DNA of 64,000 nucleotides from Oceanospirillum linum (GTDB taxonomy: Bacteria; Pseudomonadota; Gammaproteobacteria; Pseudomonadales; Halomonadaceae): NCBI RefSeq assembly GCF_900182785.1, contig NZ_FXTS01000001.1, positions 186,001-250,000 on the forward strand, in the 5' to 3' direction. Position 1 is the first letter of the stretch, and every line of letters begins with the position of its first letter. The notes beneath the pieces were generated by a model. It was not told where the DNA came from. It worked only from the letters and a program-made list of their open reading frames with translations, and searched no databases. Of the stretch, positions 37,378-45,790 are shown in pieces. The translations under genes and the position numbers were made by a program.

Positions 37378-37451
37378 GGTTATGTATACGGCTCTATGAC
37401 GATTCTGAAAATATCCGGCAAGAGAGCCTTATCATGAGCCGATATGATGTA

Positions 37452-37616
37452 TCAGGAAGCAAGCGTCAGGTTAGTAAACCGACGGTTTCCGGAACGCAGT
37501 CGCTTTTCAATAACCTCTGTACGCTCATTAATTTCAATAGCACTGGAGCTGGCAACAGAGCGTTGAATACAGGCTTTTGATACCGATACTTTTGCATTCG
37601 GGGATCTGCGAATCAT
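37452..37616 (-). CDS. 54-residue protein, paralogue of the small protein beside Fic
   Basis: The frame begins MIRRSPNAKVSVSK and contains VASSSAIEINERTEVIEKRLR, then RRFTNLTLAS. GGAGAG precedes the ATG at 37616 at good spacing. It aligns along its length with the product of 56008-56169 (shared: VASSSAIE-x-NE, IE-x-RLR, RF-x-(N/D)L-x-LA). The SSAIE-x-N core resembles the inhibitory helix that blocks Fic AMP-transferases. No Fic gene is adjacent here. The rest of the gap 37378-37752 shows nothing else. Confidence 0.65.
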   Translation of the reverse strand: MIRRSPNAKVSVSKACIQRSVASSSAIEINERTEVIEKRLRSGNRRFTNLTLAS

Positions 37617-37752
37617 CGTTTTCTCTCCAATTAACTACGTCTTCATTAATAACACTTCAGCCTATCGGATATATACAATTCACCCCACATCCATTTTCCC
37701 CTATTCCTGCGTATAATAAGCCTGTGCTAATTGAACTGACAGCAGGTCTGAT

Positions 37753-38451
37753 ATGTCCGAAAACCTCGTTACCGCCCCTGATGCCCTGCCCGAAAACCTG
37801 AATCTGGATTTCAGCCAGCGCCTTGCCATTAACACCGCTGAGATGGCTTGGCTGCCCAGCCCTGCCAAAGGTGTGCGCCGCAAACCGTTGGAGCGGGCTC
37901 AGCGTGAAGCAGGTCATACCACCAGTATTGTCGAATACGCGCCGGGCACCAGCTTTAGTGAGCACCCGCATCCGCTGGGTGAAGAGATTTTTGTTCTGGA
38001 AGGCATCTTTTCCGATGAGAGTGGTGATTATCCTGCAGGCAGTTATCTCCGTAACCCGCCGGGCAGTCGCCATGCCCCTTTCAGTAAAGAGGGCTGCAGG
38101 ATTTTTGTGAAGCTGAATCAGTTTGATGCAGGCGACCTTGAACAGGTACGCATTAAAACAACGGAACAGCCCTGGCAACCCGGTATAGGTGGTTTACAGG
38201 TGATGCCATTACATGACTTTGAAGGTCAGCATACCGCCTTGGTGAAATGGCCTGCCGATGAACGCTTCCAGCCCCACCGGCATTTTGGTGGTGAGGAAAT
38301 TCTGGTGTTATCCGGCACCTTTCAAGATGAATATGCCAGATATCCGACAGGCAGCTGGCTGCGTAGTCCGCACCTGAGTCAGCATACCCCCTTCGTCGAT
38401 GAAGATACTCTGATTCTGGTTAAGGTGGGGCATCTTCCTTCGGAGAGTTAG
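37753..38451 (+). CDS. Double ChrR-like cupin protein
   Basis: The 232-residue protein contains two copies of a cupin like the C-terminal domain of the anti-sigma factor ChrR: SEHPHPLGEEIFVLEGIFSDE (about 68) and QPHRHFGGEEILVLSGTFQDE (about 176), each followed by (Y/R)-P-x-G-S-(Y/W)-LR-(N/S)-P. The His and Glu residues would bind metal in both halves. The zinc anti-sigma N-terminus of ChrR is missing and no sigma factor is nearby, so it is not a simple ChrR; a role in peroxide or singlet-oxygen chemistry is only a guess. The last 32 bases overlap the diguanylate cyclase gene on the other strand. Confidence 0.85.
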   Translation: MSENLVTAPDALPENLNLDFSQRLAINTAEMAWLPSPAKGVRRKPLERAQREAGHTTSIVEYAPGTSFSEHPHPLGEEIFVLEGIFSDESGDYPAGSYLRNPPGSRHAPFSKEGCRIFVKLNQFDAGDLEQVRIKTTEQPWQPGIGGLQVMPLHDFEGQHTALVKWPADERFQPHRHFGGEEILVLSGTFQDEYARYPTGSWLRSPHLSQHTPFVDEDTLILVKVGHLPSES

Positions 38452-40663
38452 ACGCAGCGTCCGTTACCTCTTTCTCAGAATACTTATCCAAAATATGAAC
38501 TCTGTTGCGCCCGGAGTTCTTCGCCTGATAAAGCGCCAGATCGGTTCGCTGATACCAGTGAGAAAACCTATCTTCCGGGTCAAGCTGAGATACCCCGATG
38601 CTCACGGTAAAAGCCACGGTCGCTTTGGCAGCCCCTTCTTCAATCAGCCGACGGTATCGCTCTGCCAACTCTCCGGCGGCACTCAGCTCTGTATCCGGCA
38701 GCAATACCAGAAACTCTTCTCCCCCCCAGCGCACCAAGTGGTCAGTTTCCCGCGTGACACCGGCCATAACAGCACCGAACCAACACAGAACATCATCCCC
38801 GGTTTTATGGCCCAGTGAATCATTGATTCGCTTAAAGTAATCAATATCAAGAATCATCATGCAGACAGGCACCTGATAGCGGCGGCAACGCGCCATCTCC
38901 TGCTCAATAAGAGGTTCCGCTCCATGACGATTCATAAGCCCGGTCAGCTGATCGGTTCTTGCCAGATTAAGAGCAGCCTGCTGAGCTTCGTTTTTCAACC
39001 GGACCTCTTTTTTCAACATCAGGTTCAAGCGTATATACCAGATAATCACACCACCCAGAACCATAACAGTCGCAAAAATACCCGCCAAAGTTATCAGCCA
39101 GTCATGCTGGGCTGCATAGCGGATAGAAACCCAGCGATTGATAACCTCCTGTCGGCTGGATGGAGGAATCTGGCTCATCACTTTATCCAAGATTGAATCC
39201 AGTGGTTTCAGTTCGTTACGTACCCCGATTGAAAGCTGCCAAAACCTATCGATCTCACTACTGATCTTCAGCTGGCCAAGATAATGTTTCTGTACCAAGT
39301 AACCCGCTGTGATCAGGGAGTCGATATAACCAAAAAGCTCACCCTCACGAACCTTGAGCAAGCCCTCTTCAATATTGTTCACTTCCACAAAATTAAGATC
39401 AGGGTACTGCTCACTTAACATAGGATTAAAAGCATAGCCTTTAACGATACCAATCTTCTCCCCCTTCAGGCCATCTAACTTAGACAGATAGGCTTCGTTA
39501 ATCCCCGTAACCAATACCAGAGGGGACTCGACAAAGGGCCGGGTAAAGCTCAGAAATGATTCCCGTTCAGGAGTTTTCATGATCAGAGGAAAAATATCAC
39601 ACTCCCCTGCCTGTGCCTGCCGGAGGGTTTCAGACCAGGAACCACTCGCTACAGGGGTAAAACGTATATTAAGCTGCTCGGCCACTAACGCCATCAGCTC
39701 AGAGGCGATGCCAGTATGCTGACCCGCTTCCAGTCCTTCTAATGGCATCCAGTCAGGATCAATACAGAGCTTCAGATCAGGGTGTGCACGTAAAAAACGC
39801 ACCTCTTCAGTCGTCAGACCTGCGGCATCGTCCGTACGATGTACACTGCTCATCCAACGCTCTTTTAATCCGGAAACAAAGCTTTGAGGCATTGCCGCCT
39901 CCCCTTTGGACAGGATACTGTTCAGCAAGGTATCACCCTTCTGAACCCCCATCGATAACGACGTTTGACGAGGCAGATCAAGACCCGGAACCTGACCGGT
40001 CATCAGATTGCTTAACCAATGCTTCTGAATATAAAAATCCAGCGACGGATAGCTACTGACGGCGATATCCGCACGACCATTTGCCACCGCAAGAACCGCT
40101 TCATCAGTTGATGCCGTGACTAAAAGAAAAACATGAGGGTAGTGCTCTTGCAGATAGCCATGCAGAAAAGTATTTTTCGCCACCGCAATAATCTGCTTTT
40201 CCAGAGGGGCTCCTGCCTGATCACGGTGAAAAACTGCAGCGCTGATATACTCAATATGTTTAAAAGAAGTGAAATCGATATAAGTGCTTCGTTCTGAGGT
40301 TTCAACGATAGTAGGAATAATATCCAACTCTCCGGCACGGAGCATTCTTAACGCTTCAAACCAATGAACACCATTAACAAAACGTATCTCTTTATGGAGC
40401 AGTCGCCCCATCTCCCGCATATAGTCAGCGGTATACCCTTTTACAACGCCGTCTTCCGAATAACTGAACGGAGGAAAGCTATCCAGCGCCAGAACCGACA
40501 AGTAGGGCTTAGTATCAAGATAAGCCTGCTCTTTAGCCGCTAACTGTACCGATGCCTCGGATCTGACAGAGGTTATAAAGAGCATCATCAGAGCTAAAAA
40601 AAAGAAAAACAGAGTACTCTTTATTGAGCGTTGTGGGCATGCCCGCAATAACGGCTTTAACAT
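38420..40663 (-). CDS. Diguanylate cyclase with two periplasmic solute-binding sensor domains
   Basis: The 747-residue protein has an N-terminal membrane signal, two bacterial extracellular solute-binding family 3 domains (about 35-265 and 285-510; YLSVLALDSFPPFSY and LKLCIDPDWMPLEG), one membrane helix (about 525-550) and a GGDEF domain (about 575-730). The active site reads GGEEF and an inhibitory site RETD lies five residues before it, so the enzyme should make c-di-GMP with product feedback. The paired sensors, as in EvgS/BvgS proteins, probably bind amino acids or similar solutes. ATG at 40663 follows a G-rich ribosome-binding site. Confidence 0.92.
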   Translation of the reverse strand: MLKPLLRACPQRSIKSTLFFFFLALMMLFITSVRSEASVQLAAKEQAYLDTKPYLSVLALDSFPPFSYSEDGVVKGYTADYMREMGRLLHKEIRFVNGVHWFEALRMLRAGELDIIPTIVETSERSTYIDFTSFKHIEYISAAVFHRDQAGAPLEKQIIAVAKNTFLHGYLQEHYPHVFLLVTASTDEAVLAVANGRADIAVSSYPSLDFYIQKHWLSNLMTGQVPGLDLPRQTSLSMGVQKGDTLLNSILSKGEAAMPQSFVSGLKERWMSSVHRTDDAAGLTTEEVRFLRAHPDLKLCIDPDWMPLEGLEAGQHTGIASELMALVAEQLNIRFTPVASGSWSETLRQAQAGECDIFPLIMKTPERESFLSFTRPFVESPLVLVTGINEAYLSKLDGLKGEKIGIVKGYAFNPMLSEQYPDLNFVEVNNIEEGLLKVREGELFGYIDSLITAGYLVQKHYLGQLKISSEIDRFWQLSIGVRNELKPLDSILDKVMSQIPPSSRQEVINRWVSIRYAAQHDWLITLAGIFATVMVLGGVIIWYIRLNLMLKKEVRLKNEAQQAALNLARTDQLTGLMNRHGAEPLIEQEMARCRRYQVPVCMMILDIDYFKRINDSLGHKTGDDVLCWFGAVMAGVTRETDHLVRWGGEEFLVLLPDTELSAAGELAERYRRLIEEGAAKATVAFTVSIGVSQLDPEDRFSHWYQRTDLALYQAKNSGRNRVHILDKYSEKEVTDAASNSPKEDAPP

Positions 40664-41087
40664 TCCCTTTCCCCCTCTGTATGTTACAGCTTGTATCCCA
40701 CAGTAATACAACCCTAATCAGGAAGAAACAGTGATTCGTCAAAAATTTCCAAAACCTGACAGGGTTAACTTATTCAGGCTGGCAACCTTCAGGCCCGACA
40801 GCAGAAACCCTGAGTAGCCTTTCAGGCAAGGTCTGAAGCAAAAAATTACAGACATTGCCCGATATATAAGGTATTTCGGCGACGTAGTCTGCATAAAGGC
40901 GTCAATTGCATTTTACATTCAATTACTTACCGATGTGGCCGACCACTGGTTAGCACCTTCCAAGGCTGGTAAGATACGCCGAACCTTTTGGCCGCAGTAA
41001 AGTATTAAGCACGCTGCAAGCAAAAGGTGGCCCATCCCACAGATAAAGGCTTTTCACTCTTAGGATAAGAGCTGAAACAATAAAAAA
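40664..41087. other. Divergent intergenic region, no gene seen
   Basis: No supported coding frame, terminator or operator stands out in these 424 bases. The AGGATAAGAGC before 41088 is a weak ribosome-binding region. Confidence 0.4.
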
Positions 41088-42089
41088 ATGATGAGTATGA
41101 ATAATCAAACGGTAGATTTGTTTTCCCCGGATCATGATTATGATCTGCGCTTTCATGAAGAACCTGACCTGAGTTTTGCCAGCCAATGGGCCTCAGTACC
41201 CGTTCATATTAAAGAAGCCGTAGAGCTGTCTCAGAGCCTGCCTGTGGTTTTCCGTCGTAACCTTACCGGTACGATCGAGATTATTGCGCTATTAACCTGT
41301 GATGGCGAACACCTGATCAGGAATGGTCAGTGGACCCTGAAGCAGCAACCGGAATTGCTCCGGCACTATCCTTTCACCTGGATACTGAAACAGCGCGATA
41401 TTAAGCTGGCCTACTACTCCCAGGCACCGCATTTTCAGGGCAAAGGCCAGAAGCTGCTAACCTCTAAGGGCAAGCCAACCCGTAAGCTGAATGACGTGAT
41501 CAAGGGATTGGATAAAGCGCAAAGCTTTTTCTCGGCCACCGGCCAACGTATGATGGAGCTGGTTCGCTTCAATCTGCTGACTCCAATCACCGTGGCACAA
41601 AATGTTACCTTGCCCCAGGAAACTTACCTGGTTTTGCAGGAGCCTCTGTCCGATGATGTGCGCTCACAACTCAGCCCGGAAGTTGCTCACCTGCTGGACT
41701 GCCACCTAAAAAGCCTGGCACTACTGCCGGCCATCAATGGTGTTCTGTCAGATGCCGGGGCAACAGAAAAACCGGCAAACAAGACGCGTAAAAAAGCAGC
41801 GTCTGAAAAGAGTTCAGCTAAGAAAGCAGCGGCGCCTAAACAGGCGGAGACAAAGGCTAAAAAAGCAGCCACTCAACCCGCCGGAGCTGAAGGTATCGAT
41901 AAGATCATCGATAACACCTGTGAGCAACTGGGTGTCAGCCGTGAAGATCTTCAGAGCCGGAAACGTAACGACCTGCTAACTCAGGCCCGCAACCAGCTGG
42001 CTGCTGAAGCTAAAGCGGCTGGTAGCCTGAAAGAGATGGCAACCTGGCTGGAGCGCTCTCCTGCCACACTATCCAGCTGGCTCAAATAG
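41088..42089 (+). CDS. SapC-like protein with Lys/Ala linker and DnaA-like C-terminal domain
   Basis: Residues 35-205 look like the SapC family: VPVHIKEAVELSQSLPVVFRR, IIALLTCDGEHLIRNGQW and LLRHYPFTW. Residues 225-265 are a Lys/Ala/Glu-rich linker. The last 65 residues (IDKIIDNTCEQLGVSREDLQS, KRNDLLTQARNQLAAEA, SLKEMATWLERSPATLSSWL) resemble the DnaA domain IV helix-turn-helix that also occurs in REP-associated transposases. SapC proteins are usually found beside tryptophan halogenase or transport genes; none is present here. The DNA-binding tail suggests a regulatory or nucleoid role. A perfect terminator follows. Confidence 0.7.
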   Translation: MMSMNNQTVDLFSPDHDYDLRFHEEPDLSFASQWASVPVHIKEAVELSQSLPVVFRRNLTGTIEIIALLTCDGEHLIRNGQWTLKQQPELLRHYPFTWILKQRDIKLAYYSQAPHFQGKGQKLLTSKGKPTRKLNDVIKGLDKAQSFFSATGQRMMELVRFNLLTPITVAQNVTLPQETYLVLQEPLSDDVRSQLSPEVAHLLDCHLKSLALLPAINGVLSDAGATEKPANKTRKKAASEKSSAKKAAAPKQAETKAKKAATQPAGAEGIDKIIDNTCEQLGVSREDLQSRKRNDLLTQARNQLAAEAKAAGSLKEMATWLERSPATLSSWLK

Positions 42090-42102
42090 CCTGCACTCAA
42101 GC

Positions 42103-42144
42103 AATGCAAACAGCCCGACACTCATCTGTCGGGCTGTTTGCATT
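42103..42144. terminator. Terminator with an 18-bp perfect stem
   Basis: AATGCAAACAGCCCGACA pairs perfectly with its complement across a six-base loop, between convergent genes. Confidence 0.88.
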
Positions 42145-42175
42145 TAAAGGCTATCTACAAAACTACGTCTACCAC

Positions 42176-42610
42176 TCATACACCCGCTGTCTTTTGCTTC
42201 AGCATGTGCTGTTTCACAATATCCGGCAGTTCAACGACCTTACGTTCCGCCACCGAGAACCAACCAAAAACAGCTTTATGGCGCGCCGCCAGATCACCAT
42301 TCTGTCGGTAGATACTATTGACCAGCTGAACCGATTTTGCGGAACCGGTGGGCTCACCGAGCTCAATAGTGACCTCAACGACTTCTCCCATAAAAAGTTC
42401 ACGAAAATATTCTGTTTCTTCCTTAAATAGCACTGGGCCGAGCCCTTGTTGCTTTAGCCACTCCTGAGTCATACCGATTTTAATCATGTACCCGACACGG
42501 GTATGAGCACAGAAATCTGCATAAGCACTGTGACGCATATGCTGGTTGGCATCGCAGTCACCCCAGCGCACTTCAATCTGCTTTCGGAACAATACATTTT
42601 CATCTGACAT
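42176..42610 (-). CDS. Hot-dog acyl-CoA thioesterase (4HBT/FadM type)
   Basis: The 144-residue protein has the thioesterase signature VRWGDCDANQHMRHSAYADF with the catalytic-type Asp, then FREL and KAVFGWF segments. The family cleaves fatty or aromatic acyl-CoA. It is monocistronic. Substrate unknown. Confidence 0.88.
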   Translation of the reverse strand: MSDENVLFRKQIEVRWGDCDANQHMRHSAYADFCAHTRVGYMIKIGMTQEWLKQQGLGPVLFKEETEYFRELFMGEVVEVTIELGEPTGSAKSVQLVNSIYRQNGDLAARHKAVFGWFSVAERKVVELPDIVKQHMLKQKTAGV

Positions 42611-42784
42611 TTTTAGCTCTCCTCCGCTACCTCAACCACAAACCCTGGTCGGGCAGTAAACCGACATAGGCAGTAAACTGATATCGATAGTATCAGGCTC
42701 GGATACCTTATTAACTTTAATCGCAGTTGCAGCATTGTGACCCGATCTTTAGTATAAGTTAAATTCATAATTCAAATTCTTACC

Positions 42785-42799
42785 ATGATTCTAAATCAT
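42785..42799. promoter_or_regulatory. Candidate LysR-type operator
   Basis: The palindrome ATGATT-CTA-AATCAT with T-N11-A spacing lies about 70 bases before the LysR gene, in the thioesterase-LysR intergenic region. Confidence 0.45.
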
Positions 42800-42866
42800 C
42801 AAAATGATTTAACGCCACAGGATAGATAAGCCGGTAAGAAAATAAGAAAGAACAAGAGCCTGCGCC

Positions 42867-43778
42867 ATGGATATACGCACCCTAAAAAAGATCGACCTAA
42901 ATGCACTGGTAACCCTAAAAGTACTTCTGGATGAGAAGCATGTCACCCAGACCGCCCATCAGCTGAATCTGACGCAGTCTGCTGTCAGTCGAACACTGGC
43001 AAAGCTCAGGGAGATGTTTAACGATCCACTCCTGGTCAAGTCCGGGAAGCATCTGGCCCTGACAAACCGGGCAGAGAAGCTTCAGCCTCAGCTTAACGCA
43101 CTACTGGAAAATGCCAGTGCACTGCTGCTGCCGGAAAAATTCAACCCTGCAACTCACAAAGGCAGTATTCGCCTGGCAACAACCGACTACGGCACCCATA
43201 GTTTGCTGCCAAGGTTGGTTCCTGCTTTAAATGAGGTTGCTCCCGGTGTCAGCCTGACCGCTGTGGACTGGCGCTCTAACCTGTTGACCGAGCTGGAGGA
43301 GAACCGGGTTGATCTGATTATCGGAGGGGCTACTGTCCCGCCTTCAGATATTTTCCAGCGCATTGTGGCCCATGATCATTTTGTAGCCGTTGTCCGCAAA
43401 AGCCACCCATATGCGCAAAAAATCACTCTGGATCAATACCTTCAACTCAAGCACGTTATGATCAGCCCCACAGGAACGGGTAACAGTGGTATTGATGATC
43501 TGTTGGCATTCAACCGCCATAAACGCAATATCAGTGTTCGGGTACCCCATTTTTTTGCCGCACTGGAGATTATTGCCACCACCGATATGATCATCCTGCT
43601 ACCGGCTAAGTTTGTGCGCCGTTATGTCTCTGAAGATAAATATTCAGTACTGCCGCCTCCGTTTGAGATCCCTCCGATGGAGATCTCCATGTTTTGGCAT
43701 GCCAGAATGCATCATGACCCACTGCATCAATGGTTTCGCCAATTTGTCTACGACACCATCTATGACCGAAGCCGCTGA
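42867..43778 (+). CDS. LysR-family transcriptional regulator
   Basis: The 303-residue protein has an N-terminal winged helix (LNALVTLKVLLDEKHVTQTAHQLNLTQSAVSRTLAKLREMFNDPLLVKSG) and a LysR substrate-binding domain (GSIRLATTDYG onward). The NodD-like subgroup, judged from DLNALVTL and the FNDPLLV segment. It diverges from the thioesterase gene and converges with the MFS gene; either could be its target. Confidence 0.9.
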   Translation: MDIRTLKKIDLNALVTLKVLLDEKHVTQTAHQLNLTQSAVSRTLAKLREMFNDPLLVKSGKHLALTNRAEKLQPQLNALLENASALLLPEKFNPATHKGSIRLATTDYGTHSLLPRLVPALNEVAPGVSLTAVDWRSNLLTELEENRVDLIIGGATVPPSDIFQRIVAHDHFVAVVRKSHPYAQKITLDQYLQLKHVMISPTGTGNSGIDDLLAFNRHKRNISVRVPHFFAALEIIATTDMIILLPAKFVRRYVSEDKYSVLPPPFEIPPMEISMFWHARMHHDPLHQWFRQFVYDTIYDRSR

Positions 43779-43806
43779 TCAGCATACTGGATTGCCATAA
43801 AGTCTC

Positions 43807-45039
43807 TTAAGACGAAGAAAGGGTTTTACTATTGATAACGCGAATACTCACACCCAGCAAACAAGCGCTGAATAGCATCAGCACCATCGGCAATGGCGTT
43901 CCATCGGCAAAGTAACCAATAATCCCTCCGGAAAGGCCTCCGGCAAGAAAACCCAATGCAGCGATGAGAGCGGTGGCGGTTCCGGCTCTCTCTGGAAACA
44001 GCTCAGTCGTACAGGAGATACTGTTAGCCACCACAAAACTATGGCTACCCATAAACAACATCGTCATCGGAATCAGCAGATAAAGTGAGTGCTGATCTGC
44101 CAGCAGAATATAGGCCACCATCAGGCCACTGGCCACCAGCTGCACACCCTGCCCCAGTGCAATCAGCTGACGGGGTTCAAAACGGCTCAGCAGGCGCAAG
44201 TTGACCCGGCTCATCAGTAGCATCGACGCAACATTAAAGCCAAAAACAAAGGGATAGATCGTTTCTGTTAAGCCAAAATACCCCATCAGAACACCGGGGG
44301 ATGCGGTAATAAACCCTAACAGCCCGGCATAGGCTGCACAGGTTGACACAATAAAGCCCCATACCCTGCGTTCACGCATCACGGCAAAATAGTTCGCCAA
44401 CAGATTCCCGTCGGCCCTCATCGGACTGGTTTCCGGCAGATAGCGATAAAACAGCAGCATCAGTACCAGGGCATACACCAGAAGAAAGGCGAAAATAGCG
44501 TGCCAGCTGCTCACCTGCAAAATAAGCATCCCGATAACAGGTGCCGCCAAAGGTGCCACCATCATCACCTGCATCACACGTATCAGGTTTGCCGCACCCG
44601 CTTTACCAGAGCTGAGATCCCTGATAATGGCAGAGCTGTTGACCATGGCAAGGCCACCACCCAGCGCCTGAAAAAAGCGTAGCAACCAAAGCTCAGTTAA
44701 CGTGTCAGACAGCAGAATTCCCAGGCTTGAAAGTGCAAAAATCCCTAAACCACTCACCACCAGTTTCCGGCGGCCAAAGCGATCTGAGAGCGGGCCTCCC
44801 AGTAGTTGCCCGATACTCAAGCCTAATAAAAAATAGCTGATCGAACTCTCTACCTTATGAACCACAACCGCAAAATCAGTGGCCATTGCAGGAATTGCAG
44901 AGAGATAGATATCGGTACCTAAAGGTGCCAGCGCCGTCAGAGCGGAGAGCATCAGTAGCAGACTGGTCGTGGCTTTGACATTCATTGAGGAGGTACTAAC
45001 CACCCGATCAGGTGGAGAAGAGGGCTTTCTGTCAGACAT
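43807..45039 (-). CDS. MFS transporter, Bcr/CflA type
   Basis: The 410-residue protein has twelve predicted helices and the Bcr/CflA motifs TDIYLSAIPAMA, GQLLGGPLSDRFGRRKL and LRFFQALGGG. These pumps export sulfonamides, bicyclomycin or other small molecules. ATG at 45039 (MSDRKPSS) has an AGGA eight bases upstream; the longer open frame upstream lacks support. Confidence 0.88.
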   Translation of the reverse strand: MSDRKPSSPPDRVVSTSSMNVKATTSLLLMLSALTALAPLGTDIYLSAIPAMATDFAVVVHKVESSISYFLLGLSIGQLLGGPLSDRFGRRKLVVSGLGIFALSSLGILLSDTLTELWLLRFFQALGGGLAMVNSSAIIRDLSSGKAGAANLIRVMQVMMVAPLAAPVIGMLILQVSSWHAIFAFLLVYALVLMLLFYRYLPETSPMRADGNLLANYFAVMRERRVWGFIVSTCAAYAGLLGFITASPGVLMGYFGLTETIYPFVFGFNVASMLLMSRVNLRLLSRFEPRQLIALGQGVQLVASGLMVAYILLADQHSLYLLIPMTMLFMGSHSFVVANSISCTTELFPERAGTATALIAALGFLAGGLSGGIIGYFADGTPLPMVLMLFSACLLGVSIRVINSKTLSSS

Positions 45040-45225
45040 AAAATCAGTCCTGGTCTTCAGGGGGTCACCCTGCAGTAAATCATCAGCAAAAAAAAGCAGA
45101 GCAGAGGAAGTACCTCTGCTCTGTAAAACAGCGACAACAGACAGTACCGGCATGAAGAGTACTGCCGTGAAATTTACAAAGTCGCTGATAAGAACACAAT
45201 CTGATAACCCAGAGATTCAATGGGC

Positions 45226-45699
45226 TTAAAGAGGAACCGTCAGAATCGGTCGACGACAGTGATGCATCACTTTTGTCGGTGTATCCCCTAACAAGCTATT
45301 CTGATGGCGAACACCCATAACGATCACAGTCGCATCTATTTCCTCTGCCACTTCAAGGATCTTTTTCCAGGGTGAGCCTTCTTCAACGCGGGCTTCCAAC
45401 TGGCCATCCGCCAGCATTTCTGACGCATCAAGTTCCTCACGGCAAAACCGCTCGACACGCTCGACAACCTGCTGCTGAACATGCTGGAGACTCTCATCAT
45501 GCAGCGCCTTCAGACTGGGATCATCACTCATCATTGAGCGCACAAGACGCTCCGCATGACCGCTTACCGGCTCAACCACATGGAGAAAGGTGATCTGAGA
45601 TTTGTAATGACCGCAGAGGCTCATCGCCGCACGAAAGGCTGGGCGGGAACCGGGCCGAATATCCGAGGCATATAAAATACGGTTAACTCCGGGCAGCAT
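45226..45699 (-). CDS. UspA-family protein linked to the TRAP transporter
   Basis: The 157-residue protein starts with the usual ILYASDIRPGSRPAFRAA fold and ends PILTVPL. The ATP-binding G-x2-G-x9-G-S motif is only partly kept (MGVRHQNSLLGDTPTK), so nucleotide binding is uncertain. It follows dctM on the same strand by 91 bases. In Halomonas the UspA protein TeaD lies with the TRAP transporter TeaABC and modulates it, which suggests a similar role here. Confidence 0.85.
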   Translation of the reverse strand: MLPGVNRILYASDIRPGSRPAFRAAMSLCGHYKSQITFLHVVEPVSGHAERLVRSMMSDDPSLKALHDESLQHVQQQVVERVERFCREELDASEMLADGQLEARVEEGSPWKKILEVAEEIDATVIVMGVRHQNSLLGDTPTKVMHHCRRPILTVPL

Positions 45700-45724
45700 A
45701 GCAAACCCTCCTTATTATCCGAAG

Positions 45725-45752
45725 TTGCTCAGAACAAAGCCGTTCTGAGCAA
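45725..45752 (-). other. Hairpin between dctM and the UspA gene
   Basis: TTGCTCAGAA / TTCTGAGCAA pair with an eight-base loop, with no T-run on the operon strand. It may stabilise the upstream message or attenuate UspA expression. Confidence 0.5.
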
Positions 45753-45790
45753 TTTTCATTCATTGTTATTTTTTTCTATATTCGGGATTG

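Noticed and set aside
40950..41186. 78-codon minus-strand frame before the SapC-like gene
   Set aside because: It overlaps the start of the plus-strand gene, has no ribosome-binding site and no recognisable features.
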